NCBI RefSeq assembly: GCF_000820305.1
Contig: NZ_CDBH01000038.1
Coordinates: forward strand, 1 to 61,398
Length of the DNA stretch: 61,398 bases
Direction of reading: 5' to 3'
Source of the DNA: Aeromonas dhakensis
Lineage (GTDB): Bacteria; Pseudomonadota; Gammaproteobacteria; Enterobacterales; Aeromonadaceae
The notes under the pieces: generated by a model
Seen by the model: the letters and a program-made list of their open reading frames with translations, nothing else
Database searches by the model: none
What the model was told of the DNA's origin: nothing
Part shown: positions 36,387-45,836 of the stretch, piece by piece
Layout: the number at the start of each line of letters is the position of its first letter
How positions within the stretch are numbered: the stretch's first letter is position 1
Program-made: the position numbers and the translations under genes

Positions 36387-37382
36387 ATGATTTTTATGCA
36401 GGCGCAGCGTTTTTCCATCGCCCCCATGCTGGACTGGACCGATCGGCATTGCCGTTATTTCCATCGTCTGATGACTCGCCAGACCTTGCTCTATACCGAG
36501 ATGGTGACCACCGGCGCCATCATCCACGGTAAGGGGGATTACCTGGGGTACAGCGAGCAGGAACATCCCATCTCCCTGCAACTGGGTGGCAGCAATCCGG
36601 CCGATCTCGCACGCTGCGCCAAGCTGGCCGAGGAGCGTGGCTATGACGAGGTGAACATCAACGTTGGCTGCCCCTCCGATCGGGTACAGAACGGCCGCTT
36701 CGGCGCCTGCCTGATGGGTGAGCCCGCACTGGTGGCCGACTGCGTCAAGGCGATGCGCGATCTGGTCGATATTCCGGTAACGGTGAAGACCCGCATCGGC
36801 ATCGACGATCAGGACTCCTACGAATTTCTGCAGGCCTTCATCGAACAGGTGCGCGACGCCGGTTGCGATACCTTCATCGTCCATGCCCGCAAGGCCTGGC
36901 TGAGCGGTCTGAGCCCCAAGGAAAACCGCGAGATCCCGCCGCTCGACTATCCCCGCGTCTACCGGGTCAAACAGGATTACCCGGATCTCACCATCGCCAT
37001 CAACGGCGGTGTCACTTCCCTTGAACAGACCCTCGAGCACCTGCAACACCTGGATGGCGTCATGATGGGGCGCGAGGCCTATCAGAACCCCTACATTCTG
37101 GCGCAGGTGGACAATCTAGTATTCGGCCAGAACAACGCCGTGCCGAGTCGCCACGAGGTGGTGCGGATGATGCTGCCCTATATCGAACAGGAGCTGGCCA
37201 AAGGCAACTATCTCTCCCACATGACCCGCCACATGCTGGGGCTGTTCCAGAACATGCAGGGTGCCCGTGCCTGGCGCCGTCACCTGAGCGAAAATGCCTG
37301 CAAGCCGGGAGCAGATATCCAGGTGGTGCTGGATGCCATGGCCAAGGTGCCGGAATTCGCCGCCACCGAAGCGGCGGAGTAA
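36387..37382 (+). CDS. dusA: tRNA-dihydrouridine(20/20a) synthase DusA
   Basis: FMN-dependent enzyme that makes dihydrouridine in the tRNA D-loop. The 331-aa product starts [23 protein letters not shown] 36396 is an alternative start. It has the catalytic cysteine in [19 protein letters not shown] (about 93-111) and the FMN-phosphate loop INGGVTS. It is divergent from zur. Confidence 0.96.
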   Translation: MIFMQAQRFSIAPMLDWTDRHCRYFHRLMTRQTLLYTEMVTTGAIIHGKGDYLGYSEQEHPISLQLGGSNPADLARCAKLAEERGYDEVNINVGCPSDRVQNGRFGACLMGEPALVADCVKAMRDLVDIPVTVKTRIGIDDQDSYEFLQAFIEQVRDAGCDTFIVHARKAWLSGLSPKENREIPPLDYPRVYRVKQDYPDLTIAINGGVTSLEQTLEHLQHLDGVMMGREAYQNPYILAQVDNLVFGQNNAVPSRHEVVRMMLPYIEQELAKGNYLSHMTRHMLGLFQNMQGARAWRRHLSENACKPGADIQVVLDAMAKVPEFAATEAAE

Positions 37383-37384
37383 CC

Positions 37385-37534
37385 ATGTACCGCTTCACCG
37401 GTTCCTGGCTGCACAAGGCCATCGTCCGACTCTGCGCCGGTCTGCTCGCCATCCTGGGCGTCAAGCTCAGCGCCTTCTACTTCATCGGCCTGCTCATCGT
37501 GCTGGGGTTGCATCGGGACCAGCTGCTCGGCTGA
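37385..37534 (+). CDS. 49-aa membrane protein downstream of dusA
   Basis: ATG 37385 lies 2 bp after the dusA stop and opens a 49-codon frame that begins MYRFTGSWLHKAIVRL. A basic N-terminus is followed by a long hydrophobic stretch (about 17-41, with IGLLIVLGL). E. coli has the unrelated small membrane protein PspG after dusA; this one does not obviously match it. Codon usage is like its neighbours and a terminator follows, so it is probably real. Confidence 0.6.
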   Translation: MYRFTGSWLHKAIVRLCAGLLAILGVKLSAFYFIGLLIVLGLHRDQLLG

Positions 37535-37554
37535 ACTCACCCCGCATCGACCAA

Positions 37555-37591
37555 TAAAAAACCGGCAACACTCAGTGTTGCCGGTTTTTTT
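37555..37591. terminator. Bidirectional terminator
   Basis: AAAAAACCGGCAACACT and AGTGTTGCCGGTTTTTTT form a near-perfect stem between the dusA unit (plus) and the convergent hypothetical gene (minus). Confidence 0.92.
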
Positions 37592-37609
37592 ATGCTGCAG
37601 AGAGTGACG

Positions 37610-38035
37610 CTACTCCCCTTTCTCCACGAACTGCAGCTCGGGCGCCCTGGAGGTCAGCACATCGGCGCAGTAATCCCAGGTCGAGATGCGATAGTGCTGC
37701 AGATCCTCGTCCAGGTGCAGGCCGTCCGACTCCTGATGGAACCAGCTGGCAAACCGGGACGGGGTGATGAGCTGGATCTGCTCCTCGATGGCATGACTAT
37801 CCTTGCCCTCGGCCAGATCGCAATCCTCCATGACCCGCACCGCGAAGATATGCCGGAAATAGACCCGGCACAGGATCTGCGGCGGCAGATCGATGCTGCG
37901 AGCCCTGCCCAGCATGATGGTGAGGGAATCGCTCCAGATATCCTGATGAAGTTCGGCCACGACCAGGCCCGGGGGGAGTTGGCGGGACGGAGCCCAAGGT
38001 ACGGCAACCTGCCGAATGGCATTTTTCTGTTCCAT
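37610..38035 (-). CDS. Hypothetical protein
   Basis: A 141-aa soluble protein starting MEQKNAIRQVAVPWAPSRQL, with GAGG a few bases upstream of the tandem ATGs at 38038/38035. The composition is acidic, with many Ile/Leu-rich beta-like stretches (SLTIMLGRARSIDLPP, VYFRHIFAVRVMEDCDLAEG). There is no signal peptide or membrane span. I do not recognise a family. Confidence 0.65.
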   Translation of the reverse strand: MEQKNAIRQVAVPWAPSRQLPPGLVVAELHQDIWSDSLTIMLGRARSIDLPPQILCRVYFRHIFAVRVMEDCDLAEGKDSHAIEEQIQLITPSRFASWFHQESDGLHLDEDLQHYRISTWDYCADVLTSRAPELQFVEKGE

Positions 38036-38104
38036 CATCCACCTCACTACAGCGCACGCCATATCTTGAGTGTATCTGAAACAATTTCCGCTGACGATGG
38101 CAAT

Positions 38105-38130
38105 AAAAAACCCGGCTGGCGCCGGGTTTT
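38105..38130 (-). terminator. hupA terminator
   Basis: On the minus strand AACCCGGC and GCCGGGTTTTTT pair around GCCA; the sequence ends in a T-run 7 bp after the hupA stop. Confidence 0.85.
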
Positions 38131-38136
38131 GGGGGA

Positions 38137-38409
38137 TTACTTGACGGCGTCTTTGAGCGCCTTGCCTGCCACAAAGGACGGCACATTCGCGGCTGCAATC
38201 TGGATCTCTTTACCAGTTTGCGGATTGCGACCGGTACGGCCAGCGCGATGGTTCACCTTGAAGGTACCAAAACCCACCAACTGCACAGCATCACCTTCTT
38301 TCAGGCTCTGGGTAATACCATTGATGATCTCTTCCAGAGCAACTTTGGCCTGAGCTTTGCTCAGATCTGCTTTGGCTGCAATTGCATCGACAAGTTGAGC
38401 TTTGTTCAT
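38137..38409 (-). CDS. hupA: DNA-binding protein HU-alpha
   Basis: Nucleoid-associated DNA-bending protein. The start chosen is ATG 38409 ([20 protein letters not shown]), giving 90 aa. The arm sequence [16 protein letters not shown] and the tail [14 protein letters not shown] are standard. It resembles HupA ([19 protein letters not shown]) more than HupB. Confidence 0.96.
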   Translation of the reverse strand: MNKAQLVDAIAAKADLSKAQAKVALEEIINGITQSLKEGDAVQLVGFGTFKVNHRAGRTGRNPQTGKEIQIAAANVPSFVAGKALKDAVK

Positions 38410-38750
38410 AACATTTCCTTTATGATCGGGCATTTAGCACCGGGCCACTCTATTCAAAAAAAAACACTCAGGCAAAGGCTTTATCAGCCGGATTGGCTTG
38501 AATGCTGGGGTTTTCATCAAGATCTGCGGAAATAGTCACATATCTCGCCCCTTCGTGATCGTAATTGACGGGAAGAGGAGAGCAAATGATGGCGCCTTGT
38601 AACCAAAACACCGCCCGGTGTAACAATATCCCCATGCCCCTATTGACGGTCAACCGGATTTTCCCTAGTTATAGGAAGGTGTCGTCAGTCCATAAAAAGG
38701 CCGGAGGCCTGTCACGATAGCACTCCATGCCTATGCCCCACGGAGGGAGT
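38410..38750. other. Intergenic region between hupA and rsd
   Basis: The 341 bp must hold the divergent hupA and rsd promoters. A weak candidate plus-strand ORF of 44 codons (38586-38720), preceded by GAGGAG, ends 30 bp before rsd. No other structure is clear. Confidence 0.5.
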
Positions 38751-39236
38751 ATGTTAACTGAACTGGAACAAACCAAACGCGCATTGGCAGGAAAGCACAG
38801 AGCTATCGATGACTGGCTGGACGCCAGACAGGCACTGCTGGTCGAGTACATGCGCCTCGCCGGCTTGAAACCCACCCGCAACAGCAAGCAGCGCTCGCTC
38901 CCGGGTCATGTGGAACTGCAAAGTTTCTGCGAACAGCTGGTCGACTACGTCAGTGCCGGCCACTTCGAGATCTACCACCATGTGGTGACCGCTTTCGAAC
39001 AGGCCAGCGGCGACAAGCTGGAGCTGGCCAAGCGCATCTACCCCCATATCCGCGCCTGCACCGAGTTCGCGCTGGAGTTCAACGACAAGTACAGCAACGC
39101 GGACGAGGCCCAGATGCTGCTGCTGGATGAAGACTTGAACCAGCTTGGCCCCGTGCTGGAAGATCGTTTCAAGCAGGAAGATCGGCTGATCAAGGCACTG
39201 CAGGTAGTAGAGTCACTCAGCGCCCAGCAGGTTTGA
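38751..39236 (+). CDS. rsd: Regulator of sigma D (Rsd/AlgQ family)
   Basis: Anti-sigma-70 protein that sequesters RpoD in stationary phase (Rsd/AlgQ). The start chosen is ATG 38751 with GGAGGGAG directly upstream; 161 aa (E. coli 158). Family landmarks are AIDDWLDARQALLVEYMRLAG (about 19-39) and FCEQLVDYVSAGHFEIYHHV (about 59-78). Confidence 0.93.
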   Translation: MLTELEQTKRALAGKHRAIDDWLDARQALLVEYMRLAGLKPTRNSKQRSLPGHVELQSFCEQLVDYVSAGHFEIYHHVVTAFEQASGDKLELAKRIYPHIRACTEFALEFNDKYSNADEAQMLLLDEDLNQLGPVLEDRFKQEDRLIKALQVVESLSAQQV

Positions 39237-39337
39237 TATCCAATTTCGGAGCCAGTTCAAGATCCTGATGTGCAAGGTGCATTACACTCTATGTCATGAC
39301 CTCTAGCACCCGTACCTATTGCTGACAGGAGATGAGA

Positions 39338-39718
39338 ATGTCCGAGCGTCGCCGTTTTTCACGGATCCTTTACTTGACCATGGCCGATCTCGTCCAGGGC
39401 GATAAAAAATGGCGGACCCAGCTGGTCGATATTTCCCTGCAGGGCGCCCTGCTGATCCGGCCCGATGACTGGGAAAGCAATGACGACAAAGAGTACTCAC
39501 TCAGCTTCGTGCTGAGCGGCAGTGACATCGAGATCAAGATGCAGGTCATGCTGACCCATGAAGCCAGCAAGAAGCTTGGGTTCTACTGCCATCATATCGA
39601 CATCGACAGCGCCACCCATCTCAAACGGATGATCGAGCTCAACGTCGGCGATGAAGAGTTGCTACACAGGGAGCTGGAACAGTTGCTGAGCGAACATCTC
39701 GAACACCCTCACCCCTGA
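39338..39718 (+). CDS. PilZ domain protein (c-di-GMP effector)
   Basis: A 126-aa single-domain PilZ protein. The start chosen is ATG 39338 with AGGAG 6 bp upstream. The c-di-GMP motif RRRFSR lies at about 4-9 and the second motif DISLQGALL at about 31-39 (D-x-S-x-x-G). It probably binds c-di-GMP and acts on a partner protein. It stands alone between rsd and radA. Confidence 0.88.
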   Translation: MSERRRFSRILYLTMADLVQGDKKWRTQLVDISLQGALLIRPDDWESNDDKEYSLSFVLSGSDIEIKMQVMLTHEASKKLGFYCHHIDIDSATHLKRMIELNVGDEELLHRELEQLLSEHLEHPHP

Positions 39719-39734
39719 GCGGTACATTCAATGT

Positions 39735-39762
39735 AAAAAGGAGCGCCATTGCGCTCCTTTTT
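39735..39762. terminator. Bidirectional terminator between the PilZ gene and radA
   Basis: AAAAAGGAGCGC / GCGCTCCTTTTT forms a stem around CATT between convergent genes. Confidence 0.9.
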
Positions 39763-39789
39763 ATTGCCTGCCTACGGCCACTATGCCGA

Positions 39790-41154
39790 TTACAAGGCCT
39801 CCAGGGCATCAGCCAGCTTCTTGACCGGCACCACTTCCATGCCCTCGATGGGATGCTTGGGGGCATTGGCGTGCGGCACTATGGCCCGGCGGAAGCCATG
39901 CTTGGCCGCCTCCTGCAGCCGCTCCTGGCCGGACGGCACGGGCCGGATCTCGCCGGACAACCCCACCTCGCCGAACACCACCAGATCCTTGGGCAGGGAG
40001 TGATCGCGAAAACTGGAGACCATGGCCAGCAACAGGGCCAGATCCGCACTGGTCTCCTCTACCTTGACCCCGCCGACCACGTTGATGAAGACATCCTGAT
40101 CCGCCATCTGCAACCCGCCGTGGCGATGCAGCACTGCCAGCAGCATGGCGAGCCGGTTGTGATCCATCCCCACCGCCACCCGGCGTGGATTGGAGAGCTG
40201 GGAGTAGTCCACCAGCGCCTGCAACTCCACCAGCAGCGGACGCGTGCCCTCCCAAATCACCATCACGATGGAGCCGGGCGCCTGTTCCTCACCGCGACTG
40301 AGGAAGATGGCGGAAGGGTTGCTCACTTCCCGCATCCCCTGCCCGGTCATGGCGAAGACCCCCAGCTCGTTGACCGCCCCGAAGCGGTTCTTGTGGGAGC
40401 GCAGGGTGCGAAAGCGGGAGTCGTGGCTGCCGTCGAGCAGCACGGAACAGTCGATGCAGTGCTCCAGCACCTTGGGACCGGCCAGGGTGCCATCCTTGGT
40501 CACGTGGCCCACCATGAAGATGGCGACGTGATTCTGCTTGGCATAGCGGGTCAGCAGGGCGGCCGCTTCCCGCACCTGGGAGACGGACCCCGGCGCCGAC
40601 TGCACATCCGCCACATGCATCACCTGAATGGAGTCGATGACCATGATCTGCGGCTGCTCCTGCTGGGCAATCAGGCAGATCTGCTCGACCGAGGTCTCCG
40701 ACAGCATGCGCAGCTTGTCGGTGGGCAGGCCGAGACGCGATGCCCGCATCGCCACCTGCTGCAACGACTCCTCACCGGTGACGTACAGGGTCTTCATCCG
40801 CTCGGCCAGGCCACACATGGTCTGCAGCAACAGGGTCGACTTGCCCGCCCCCGGGTTGCCACCGATCAGGATGGCCGACCCCGGCACCACGCCGCCGCCA
40901 AGCACCCGATCCAGCTCCTTGAAGCCGGAAGAGAAACGGGGGATCTCGGTGGTGGCGATCTCCGCCAGCGTCTGCACCTGGCTGCCGACGGCGCCGGCAT
41001 AGCCGCTGTAGCGGGCGCTCTTGCCCGGGGTCACCGAGCCGAGACGCACCTCGCTGATGGTGTTCCACTCCTTGCACTCACTGCACTGGCCCTGCCAGCG
41101 TGTGAAGTCGGCGCCACATTCGGTACAAACATAGGCAGTTTTGTTTTTGGCCAT
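39790..41154 (-). CDS. radA: DNA repair protein RadA
   Basis: RecA-like branch-migration helicase for recombination. The 454-aa product (E. coli 460) has an N-terminal zinc finger (CTECGADFTRWQGQCSEC), Walker A GGNPGAGKSTLLL (about 97-109), the RadA motif KNRFG (about 258) and a C-terminal Lon-like domain. It is divergent from a large PilZ protein. Confidence 0.98.
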   Translation of the reverse strand: MAKNKTAYVCTECGADFTRWQGQCSECKEWNTISEVRLGSVTPGKSARYSGYAGAVGSQVQTLAEIATTEIPRFSSGFKELDRVLGGGVVPGSAILIGGNPGAGKSTLLLQTMCGLAERMKTLYVTGEESLQQVAMRASRLGLPTDKLRMLSETSVEQICLIAQQEQPQIMVIDSIQVMHVADVQSAPGSVSQVREAAALLTRYAKQNHVAIFMVGHVTKDGTLAGPKVLEHCIDCSVLLDGSHDSRFRTLRSHKNRFGAVNELGVFAMTGQGMREVSNPSAIFLSRGEEQAPGSIVMVIWEGTRPLLVELQALVDYSQLSNPRRVAVGMDHNRLAMLLAVLHRHGGLQMADQDVFINVVGGVKVEETSADLALLLAMVSSFRDHSLPKDLVVFGEVGLSGEIRPVPSGQERLQEAAKHGFRRAIVPHANAPKHPIEGMEVVPVKKLADALEAL

Positions 41155-41254
41155 GGATAACTCGGGGACAGGATGAATTCCTGCTTGATATACTTGTTTG
41201 CGACCGACAGATCAAACCCAGAATCGGAAAAGTGACTTTCCGTGGCAGGAACAC

Positions 41255-43633
41255 ATGGAATCAGAACAACAACAGCACCTGATTGAACAACTTATTCCTC
41301 TGCTCAGAGAAAAGGATTTCGATGACATCTTCAATCGCCTGACCCAGGACGAGAACAGCAACAGCCGTTTTCTGATCAAGATGGAGCTCAAACGCAAATG
41401 CACCCCCTGCCGCCGGGTCATCGACATGCGCGACGAGCTGGGCGATGAGTGCCTGGTGCACGAGTTCGAAGGGATCACCCATTTCATGCCGGCCGAGGCC
41501 ATCGGCCTGTTCCAGTCCCAGTGCTACCTCTACAAGGATGACTACACCCTGGGGGTCTACGAAGCGCTGCAATACTGGCAAAAATACCAGCATGGCAAGA
41601 ACGACGGCCAACTCCAGCCCCCCGTCAGCCCGTTTCGCCAGTACGATGTCAATCCCATCTCCTTTGCCAGCTACTATGGCCGGCGCCAGGAGCGAATGCA
41701 CTTCAGCTCCCCCGTGGTGATCAAGTTCGCCGATGGCGACAAGCTGTTCGCCAAGAGTTCCGATCTCTCTCTGGGCGGGATCCGGGTCTCGGTGCCCTAT
41801 CTGCCCAACTACCAGACCGGCGCTCAGGTCGAGGTGTTCTTCACTGGGCTGGAGCGGGATCACCCAAACCCGGTCCTGCACCATTCGGTCAGCTACCAGA
41901 TCCTCGGGGAAGAGAGCAAGGAGGGGAAATACTGGCTCAGGCTGATCAAGACCGGTGAACACCCGGCCTTCGACCAGTTTCTGAACGATTTCATCGAGAG
42001 CAACAAGAGCCGCTACCGGGTCAGCGTCGACTACCTGCTCTCCGCCGCCATCATCAAGGGGTATGAGCAGTTCTACCTGCCGCGCATGACCGGCATGCCG
42101 CTGTTCTTCGGCTCGGGCGACAGCCCCAGCCTCGAGATCGCCCTGCGCACCGAGAACAACCAGCACATCCTGGAGTATTGGCGCGACGCCAAGAACCGCG
42201 ACATGCTCGCCAGCCTGTTCTCGGCCACCCGCATGCAGGCCCTGTTGCCGGCGAAGGGAGAATTGAAAGAGACCCTGATCTACTGCTTTACCCACTCGGT
42301 GCGCAGCCACCTCTACTTCTTCTCCGCCACCCGGGAAGAGCTGCTGCAAAGCGGCCTGATGTCGCTCTTCTTCCAGGTGGGAGCCCGTCGCCCCAGCTGG
42401 CGCGTCTACAAGTTCAGTCTGGAACGCTGCGACCTGCACGAGGCCGATCTGGCCAGTCAGCAGGGCAAGGAGAGCCCCCAGCTGCAGGACATGCTGCTGC
42501 AGGAGCGGCTCAAGCAGATAAGCTACGTCGGTCTGCTGCAGCAAGTCGGCCTCGACAGCCAGCGGGAAGAGTTCCAGTTCGACGCTTCCAGCCAGCACAA
42601 CGCCAACGAGCTGCAACGCTTCGGTCACGACAGCAGTGCCGCCCCCTTCGAGATCGAGACGCTGCACTATGTCCAGCTGCGCAAGGAGGCTCGCTACATC
42701 CACAAGACCGCCGTCGCCATCAAGCACAATGGCCGGGCCTGGCTCGGCTGGACCCGCGACATCTCGGCCCACGGCATGCAAATCGAGCTGGAAGAGCCGT
42801 TCGAGGGGGCGAAGGACGACATCGTCACCATCGCCTTGCCGCGCCTGCAGGAACTCTCCAAGAGCATGGATCTGCAACGCCTCCCCTACCGGCTGGTCAG
42901 CATCAACCTGACCCGCACCGTGCTGCACCTGTGCATCGAGGGGGATCCCGAGCGCCACACTGGCCGCCAGTTCTTCAAGCTGCTGATCGAGAGCAACCAG
43001 AACAAGCTCAAAGCGGCCCAGGAGCAGCGCCGTTATCGCGGCATGGCGCGGGCACTGCGCAACATCTATACCCACCACGTCTTTTGCACCCCGGTCTACA
43101 TCAACAAGCTCAAGGGGGCGCCCAAGCCGGCCTCGGTCGGCCATGCGCCGCAGCCGCGCAGCCTGTCGCGGCTGCTCAAGGCCTGTGCCGAGCAGGGCGA
43201 TCAGGACAACCTCTACCCGCTGTTCCAGGGGGAGTTGCTCAAGCAGCTAATCATGAACCCGCTGCGGGCCATCGAGCGCGAGGATCAGCCCCAGGAGGAG
43301 GAGGTCTATATCGCCAGTCTGCAGACGGCGACCGGCCTGCCCATCTTCACCAGCCGCCTTGCCAGCAGCTTCCAGAACGTGGCGGAGAAGCGCAGCTTTA
43401 TCGAGCAGGCGCTGCGCCAGGGGGAGTTCTACTCGGTGCTGGTCGGCATCTCCCGTACCGGTCGCCCCGATACCAACTTCATCGCCAACGAGCTGGACTA
43501 CATTGCCAAGTTCGCCATTCACAAGGCCAAGAAGCTGGAAGAGGAGCTGTGGAGCGTGGTGGGGGTTGGCGAGCTGACCGATACCAGCCAGGCAACTCTG
43601 TTCCGGCTCGGCATCACGGCGCCCATCAAGTAA
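41255..43633 (+). CDS. Large double-PilZ domain protein
   Basis: A 792-aa cytoplasmic protein. The start chosen is ATG 41255 (MESEQQQHLIEQLIPLLRE). There are two PilZ-like domains. The first, about 140-260, has RRQERMHF and DLSLGGIRVS. The second, about 470-580, has RKEARY and DISAHGMQI. Vibrio cholerae has a large two-PilZ protein, PlzC, which I recall being encoded beside radA and serB, matching this order. The remaining N- and C-terminal regions are not recognised. It is divergent from radA. Confidence 0.87.
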   Translation: MESEQQQHLIEQLIPLLREKDFDDIFNRLTQDENSNSRFLIKMELKRKCTPCRRVIDMRDELGDECLVHEFEGITHFMPAEAIGLFQSQCYLYKDDYTLGVYEALQYWQKYQHGKNDGQLQPPVSPFRQYDVNPISFASYYGRRQERMHFSSPVVIKFADGDKLFAKSSDLSLGGIRVSVPYLPNYQTGAQVEVFFTGLERDHPNPVLHHSVSYQILGEESKEGKYWLRLIKTGEHPAFDQFLNDFIESNKSRYRVSVDYLLSAAIIKGYEQFYLPRMTGMPLFFGSGDSPSLEIALRTENNQHILEYWRDAKNRDMLASLFSATRMQALLPAKGELKETLIYCFTHSVRSHLYFFSATREELLQSGLMSLFFQVGARRPSWRVYKFSLERCDLHEADLASQQGKESPQLQDMLLQERLKQISYVGLLQQVGLDSQREEFQFDASSQHNANELQRFGHDSSAAPFEIETLHYVQLRKEARYIHKTAVAIKHNGRAWLGWTRDISAHGMQIELEEPFEGAKDDIVTIALPRLQELSKSMDLQRLPYRLVSINLTRTVLHLCIEGDPERHTGRQFFKLLIESNQNKLKAAQEQRRYRGMARALRNIYTHHVFCTPVYINKLKGAPKPASVGHAPQPRSLSRLLKACAEQGDQDNLYPLFQGELLKQLIMNPLRAIEREDQPQEEEVYIASLQTATGLPIFTSRLASSFQNVAEKRSFIEQALRQGEFYSVLVGISRTGRPDTNFIANELDYIAKFAIHKAKKLEEELWSVVGVGELTDTSQATLFRLGITAPIK

Positions 43634-43677
43634 AGAAGAGGGCGCCGACTCGAGGCAGCGCTACACCAAGCAACAAA

Positions 43678-43709
43678 CAATGGCGGACCCTGGGTCCGCC
43701 ATTGTTTTT
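43678..43709 (+). terminator. Terminator after the double-PilZ gene
   Basis: CAATGGCGGACCC and GGGTCCGCCATTG form a 13-bp stem followed by TTTTT on the plus strand. Confidence 0.9.
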
Positions 43710-43749
43710 CGCACTCTTGTGGCTACCAGCCCCCCCGAGGGTTCCCCCA

Positions 43750-44655
43750 TCAGGCCGCCTGCGGGTTGAGCAGCCATTCGAGGATCTGCGGGAAGTGATC
43801 CTCCTGCGCCTGGGGTGCAGTCAGCATGTTGATGTGGTCGTAATCGAGCCGGTTGCCGTTGTCCCGGCCAAGCCGGGTATGGCGTGCAGCCGAGCCCATC
43901 TCGGCACTGAAGCGGCGCACGTCGGTCGGGTGACCCAGCACCTTGTCCGCCTTGGCCGAGATCATCCAGAGCGGCGGCCAGTTGACCCGGGCGGCCGCCT
44001 CGTCATAGGCGAACCCGTCGCTGGGATCCTGCCAGGGGCCACACTTGACCCAGGGGATGGTCTCCTGTAGGTAGCGCAGCGGCTCGTCGTCCGCCCCTAT
44101 CTTCAATCTGCGCGCAGCCAGAAAGCCGTTGCGGCTGGCCAGCCAGGGGGCCAGCCGGTTCCAGATCAGATCCACCTTCAGCCAGCGCTCCGGATTTTGT
44201 ACCGACACGCCGCGCTTGGTGCCAAAGAACACCAGGCTGGCCACCTGCTCCGCCAGCTCGGGAAAGCGCACCAGGGTCGACGCCATGATGACGCCACCCC
44301 AGGAGTGGGCCATCCAGTGCAACTTGAAGCCGGCATGACGGGCGGCAATCCAGCGGTGCAGGGCCGGCAGATCCTCGGTGATGAGCTCATGCTGGCCATG
44401 TTCGGCCTGCTCGGCAATGGCCGGCGTGCTGAGCCCCCGCCCGCGCAGATCGGCCACATAGACCTGATAGCCGTGGCGGGCCAGAAAACAGGCCAGCCCC
44501 TTGCCCGACTCGGTATAGAAGATGCGACCGTTCTCGATGGCGCCGTGCACCATCAGGATCGGCTCACCATGTACCGCGACCCGCGGTTGAATGTGGCGTA
44601 CGTGCAGCCGATGTTCGCCGCAGGGAATAAACAGGGATTGCTGTAGCAGTTCCAT
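43750..44655 (-). CDS. Alpha/beta hydrolase
   Basis: A 301-aa alpha/beta-fold hydrolase without a signal peptide. It has the oxyanion region LMVHGAIENGRIFY (about 34-47), nucleophile elbow MAHSWGGVIMA (Ser about residue 117) and a late His in YDHINMLTAPQAQEDHF. The elbow reads AHSWG, not the usual G-x-S-x-G. The substrate is unknown. It lies 50 bp after serB on the same strand and may be co-transcribed. Confidence 0.85.
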   Translation of the reverse strand: MELLQQSLFIPCGEHRLHVRHIQPRVAVHGEPILMVHGAIENGRIFYTESGKGLACFLARHGYQVYVADLRGRGLSTPAIAEQAEHGQHELITEDLPALHRWIAARHAGFKLHWMAHSWGGVIMASTLVRFPELAEQVASLVFFGTKRGVSVQNPERWLKVDLIWNRLAPWLASRNGFLAARRLKIGADDEPLRYLQETIPWVKCGPWQDPSDGFAYDEAAARVNWPPLWMISAKADKVLGHPTDVRRFSAEMGSAARHTRLGRDNGNRLDYDHINMLTAPQAQEDHFPQILEWLLNPQAA

Positions 44656-44705
44656 TTTGAGACTACGTCCTCCGTGACGTGGGGTTGAGTCCAGCCCTAG
44701 GGGGC

Positions 44706-45716
44706 TCAGCGCCTATCCCAGCGCTGCTGGCGGCAGGCCAGGGCGCCAAGCAGGCAGATCACCCCTTCCAGATCGTGGTGGTTGAGGGTGGCCGCCGCCT
44801 GGGCCCGCACCAGCGGTTTGGCGTGGATGGCGATGCCGAGCCCGGCCACCCCCATCATCTTGAGATCGTTGGCACCATCGCCCACGGCCACGGTCTGGCC
44901 AGTGGCGATGCCGTACTCCGCGGCCAGCTGCTGCAGCACCTCGGCCTTGACGGTGGCATCGACGATGCGCCCGCTCACCTTGCCGGTCAGCTGCTGCCCC
45001 ACCACCGCCAGCTCGTTGGCGAAGATGGCGTCCAACCCCAGCTCCCGCTGCAACTGGCCGGCAAAACGGGTGAAACCACCGGAGGCGATCGCCACCTTCC
45101 AGCCAGCCTGCTTGAGAGTGTCGACCATCCGTTGCAGGCCCGGCATCCACGGCATGTTGGCCGCCACCTCGTCGAGAATGGTGACCGGTGCCCCCTCCAG
45201 CAGGGCGACCCTGGCCCGCAGGCTGTCGGAAAACTCCAGCTTGCCCTGCATGGCGGCCGCAGTGACCGCCGCCACCTGCTCGCCGACCCCGGCCAAACGG
45301 GCAATCTCGTCGATGCACTCGATGCGGATGGCGGTGGAGTCCATGTCCATCACCAGCAAACCGGGCTCGGCCAGGCTGGGCAGGGCCGGCAGATGACACA
45401 GATCGATATCCCACTCCTCCCCCTTGAGCGTCTGTACCAGAGCGGGTGAGAAGCGATCCGTGCCCAGCAGCAGCAGGGGTACCCCGGCCGGCATGGCGGG
45501 CGGATAGAGCCGTGCCTGCAGCCCGTGCCGCGCCAGCAGCCCGGCCAGCCGGCCGAGATGGTGGCCGCCAAGGGCCCGACCGAACAGCACCAGCCAGGCG
45601 CCATCCAGCGCACTGGCGGCGGGCAGCAGCGCCTGTGGCGTCGCCTCCCACCAGGGGGCGCCGGACAGGCACTCGGGCCACTCTGAAATCTCTGCAGGCA
45701 ATTGGGACAACAACAT
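44706..45716 (-). CDS. serB: Phosphoserine phosphatase SerB
   Basis: HAD-family enzyme for the last step of serine synthesis. The start chosen is ATG 45716 (MLLSQLPAEISEWPECLSG), giving 336 aa; E. coli has 322. An earlier in-frame ATG at 45743 would add 9 residues. The HAD motifs are present: VMDMDSTAIRIECIDEIA (about 129-146), ASGGFTRF and GDGANDLKMM. It is divergent from ytjB, as in E. coli. Confidence 0.95.
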   Translation of the reverse strand: MLLSQLPAEISEWPECLSGAPWWEATPQALLPAASALDGAWLVLFGRALGGHHLGRLAGLLARHGLQARLYPPAMPAGVPLLLLGTDRFSPALVQTLKGEEWDIDLCHLPALPSLAEPGLLVMDMDSTAIRIECIDEIARLAGVGEQVAAVTAAAMQGKLEFSDSLRARVALLEGAPVTILDEVAANMPWMPGLQRMVDTLKQAGWKVAIASGGFTRFAGQLQRELGLDAIFANELAVVGQQLTGKVSGRIVDATVKAEVLQQLAAEYGIATGQTVAVGDGANDLKMMGVAGLGIAIHAKPLVRAQAAATLNHHDLEGVICLLGALACRQQRWDRR

Positions 45717-45836
45717 AGGGATAACGCCTTCCTTGGTGATCATGGGGTTAACAAAACTGGCCCAGAGTAGCGTATTGCTTTTTGTACAGGCAAGCGCCAA
45801 GATCCCGCCACTCCTTGTCAGCAAAAGGCTCAACTC

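Noticed and set aside
41261..44070. Long open frames in other frames and on the opposite strand of the double-PilZ gene
   Set aside because: They have Gly/Pro/Arg- or Gly/Leu-rich shadow composition and no motifs, while the 792-aa frame has two PilZ domains.
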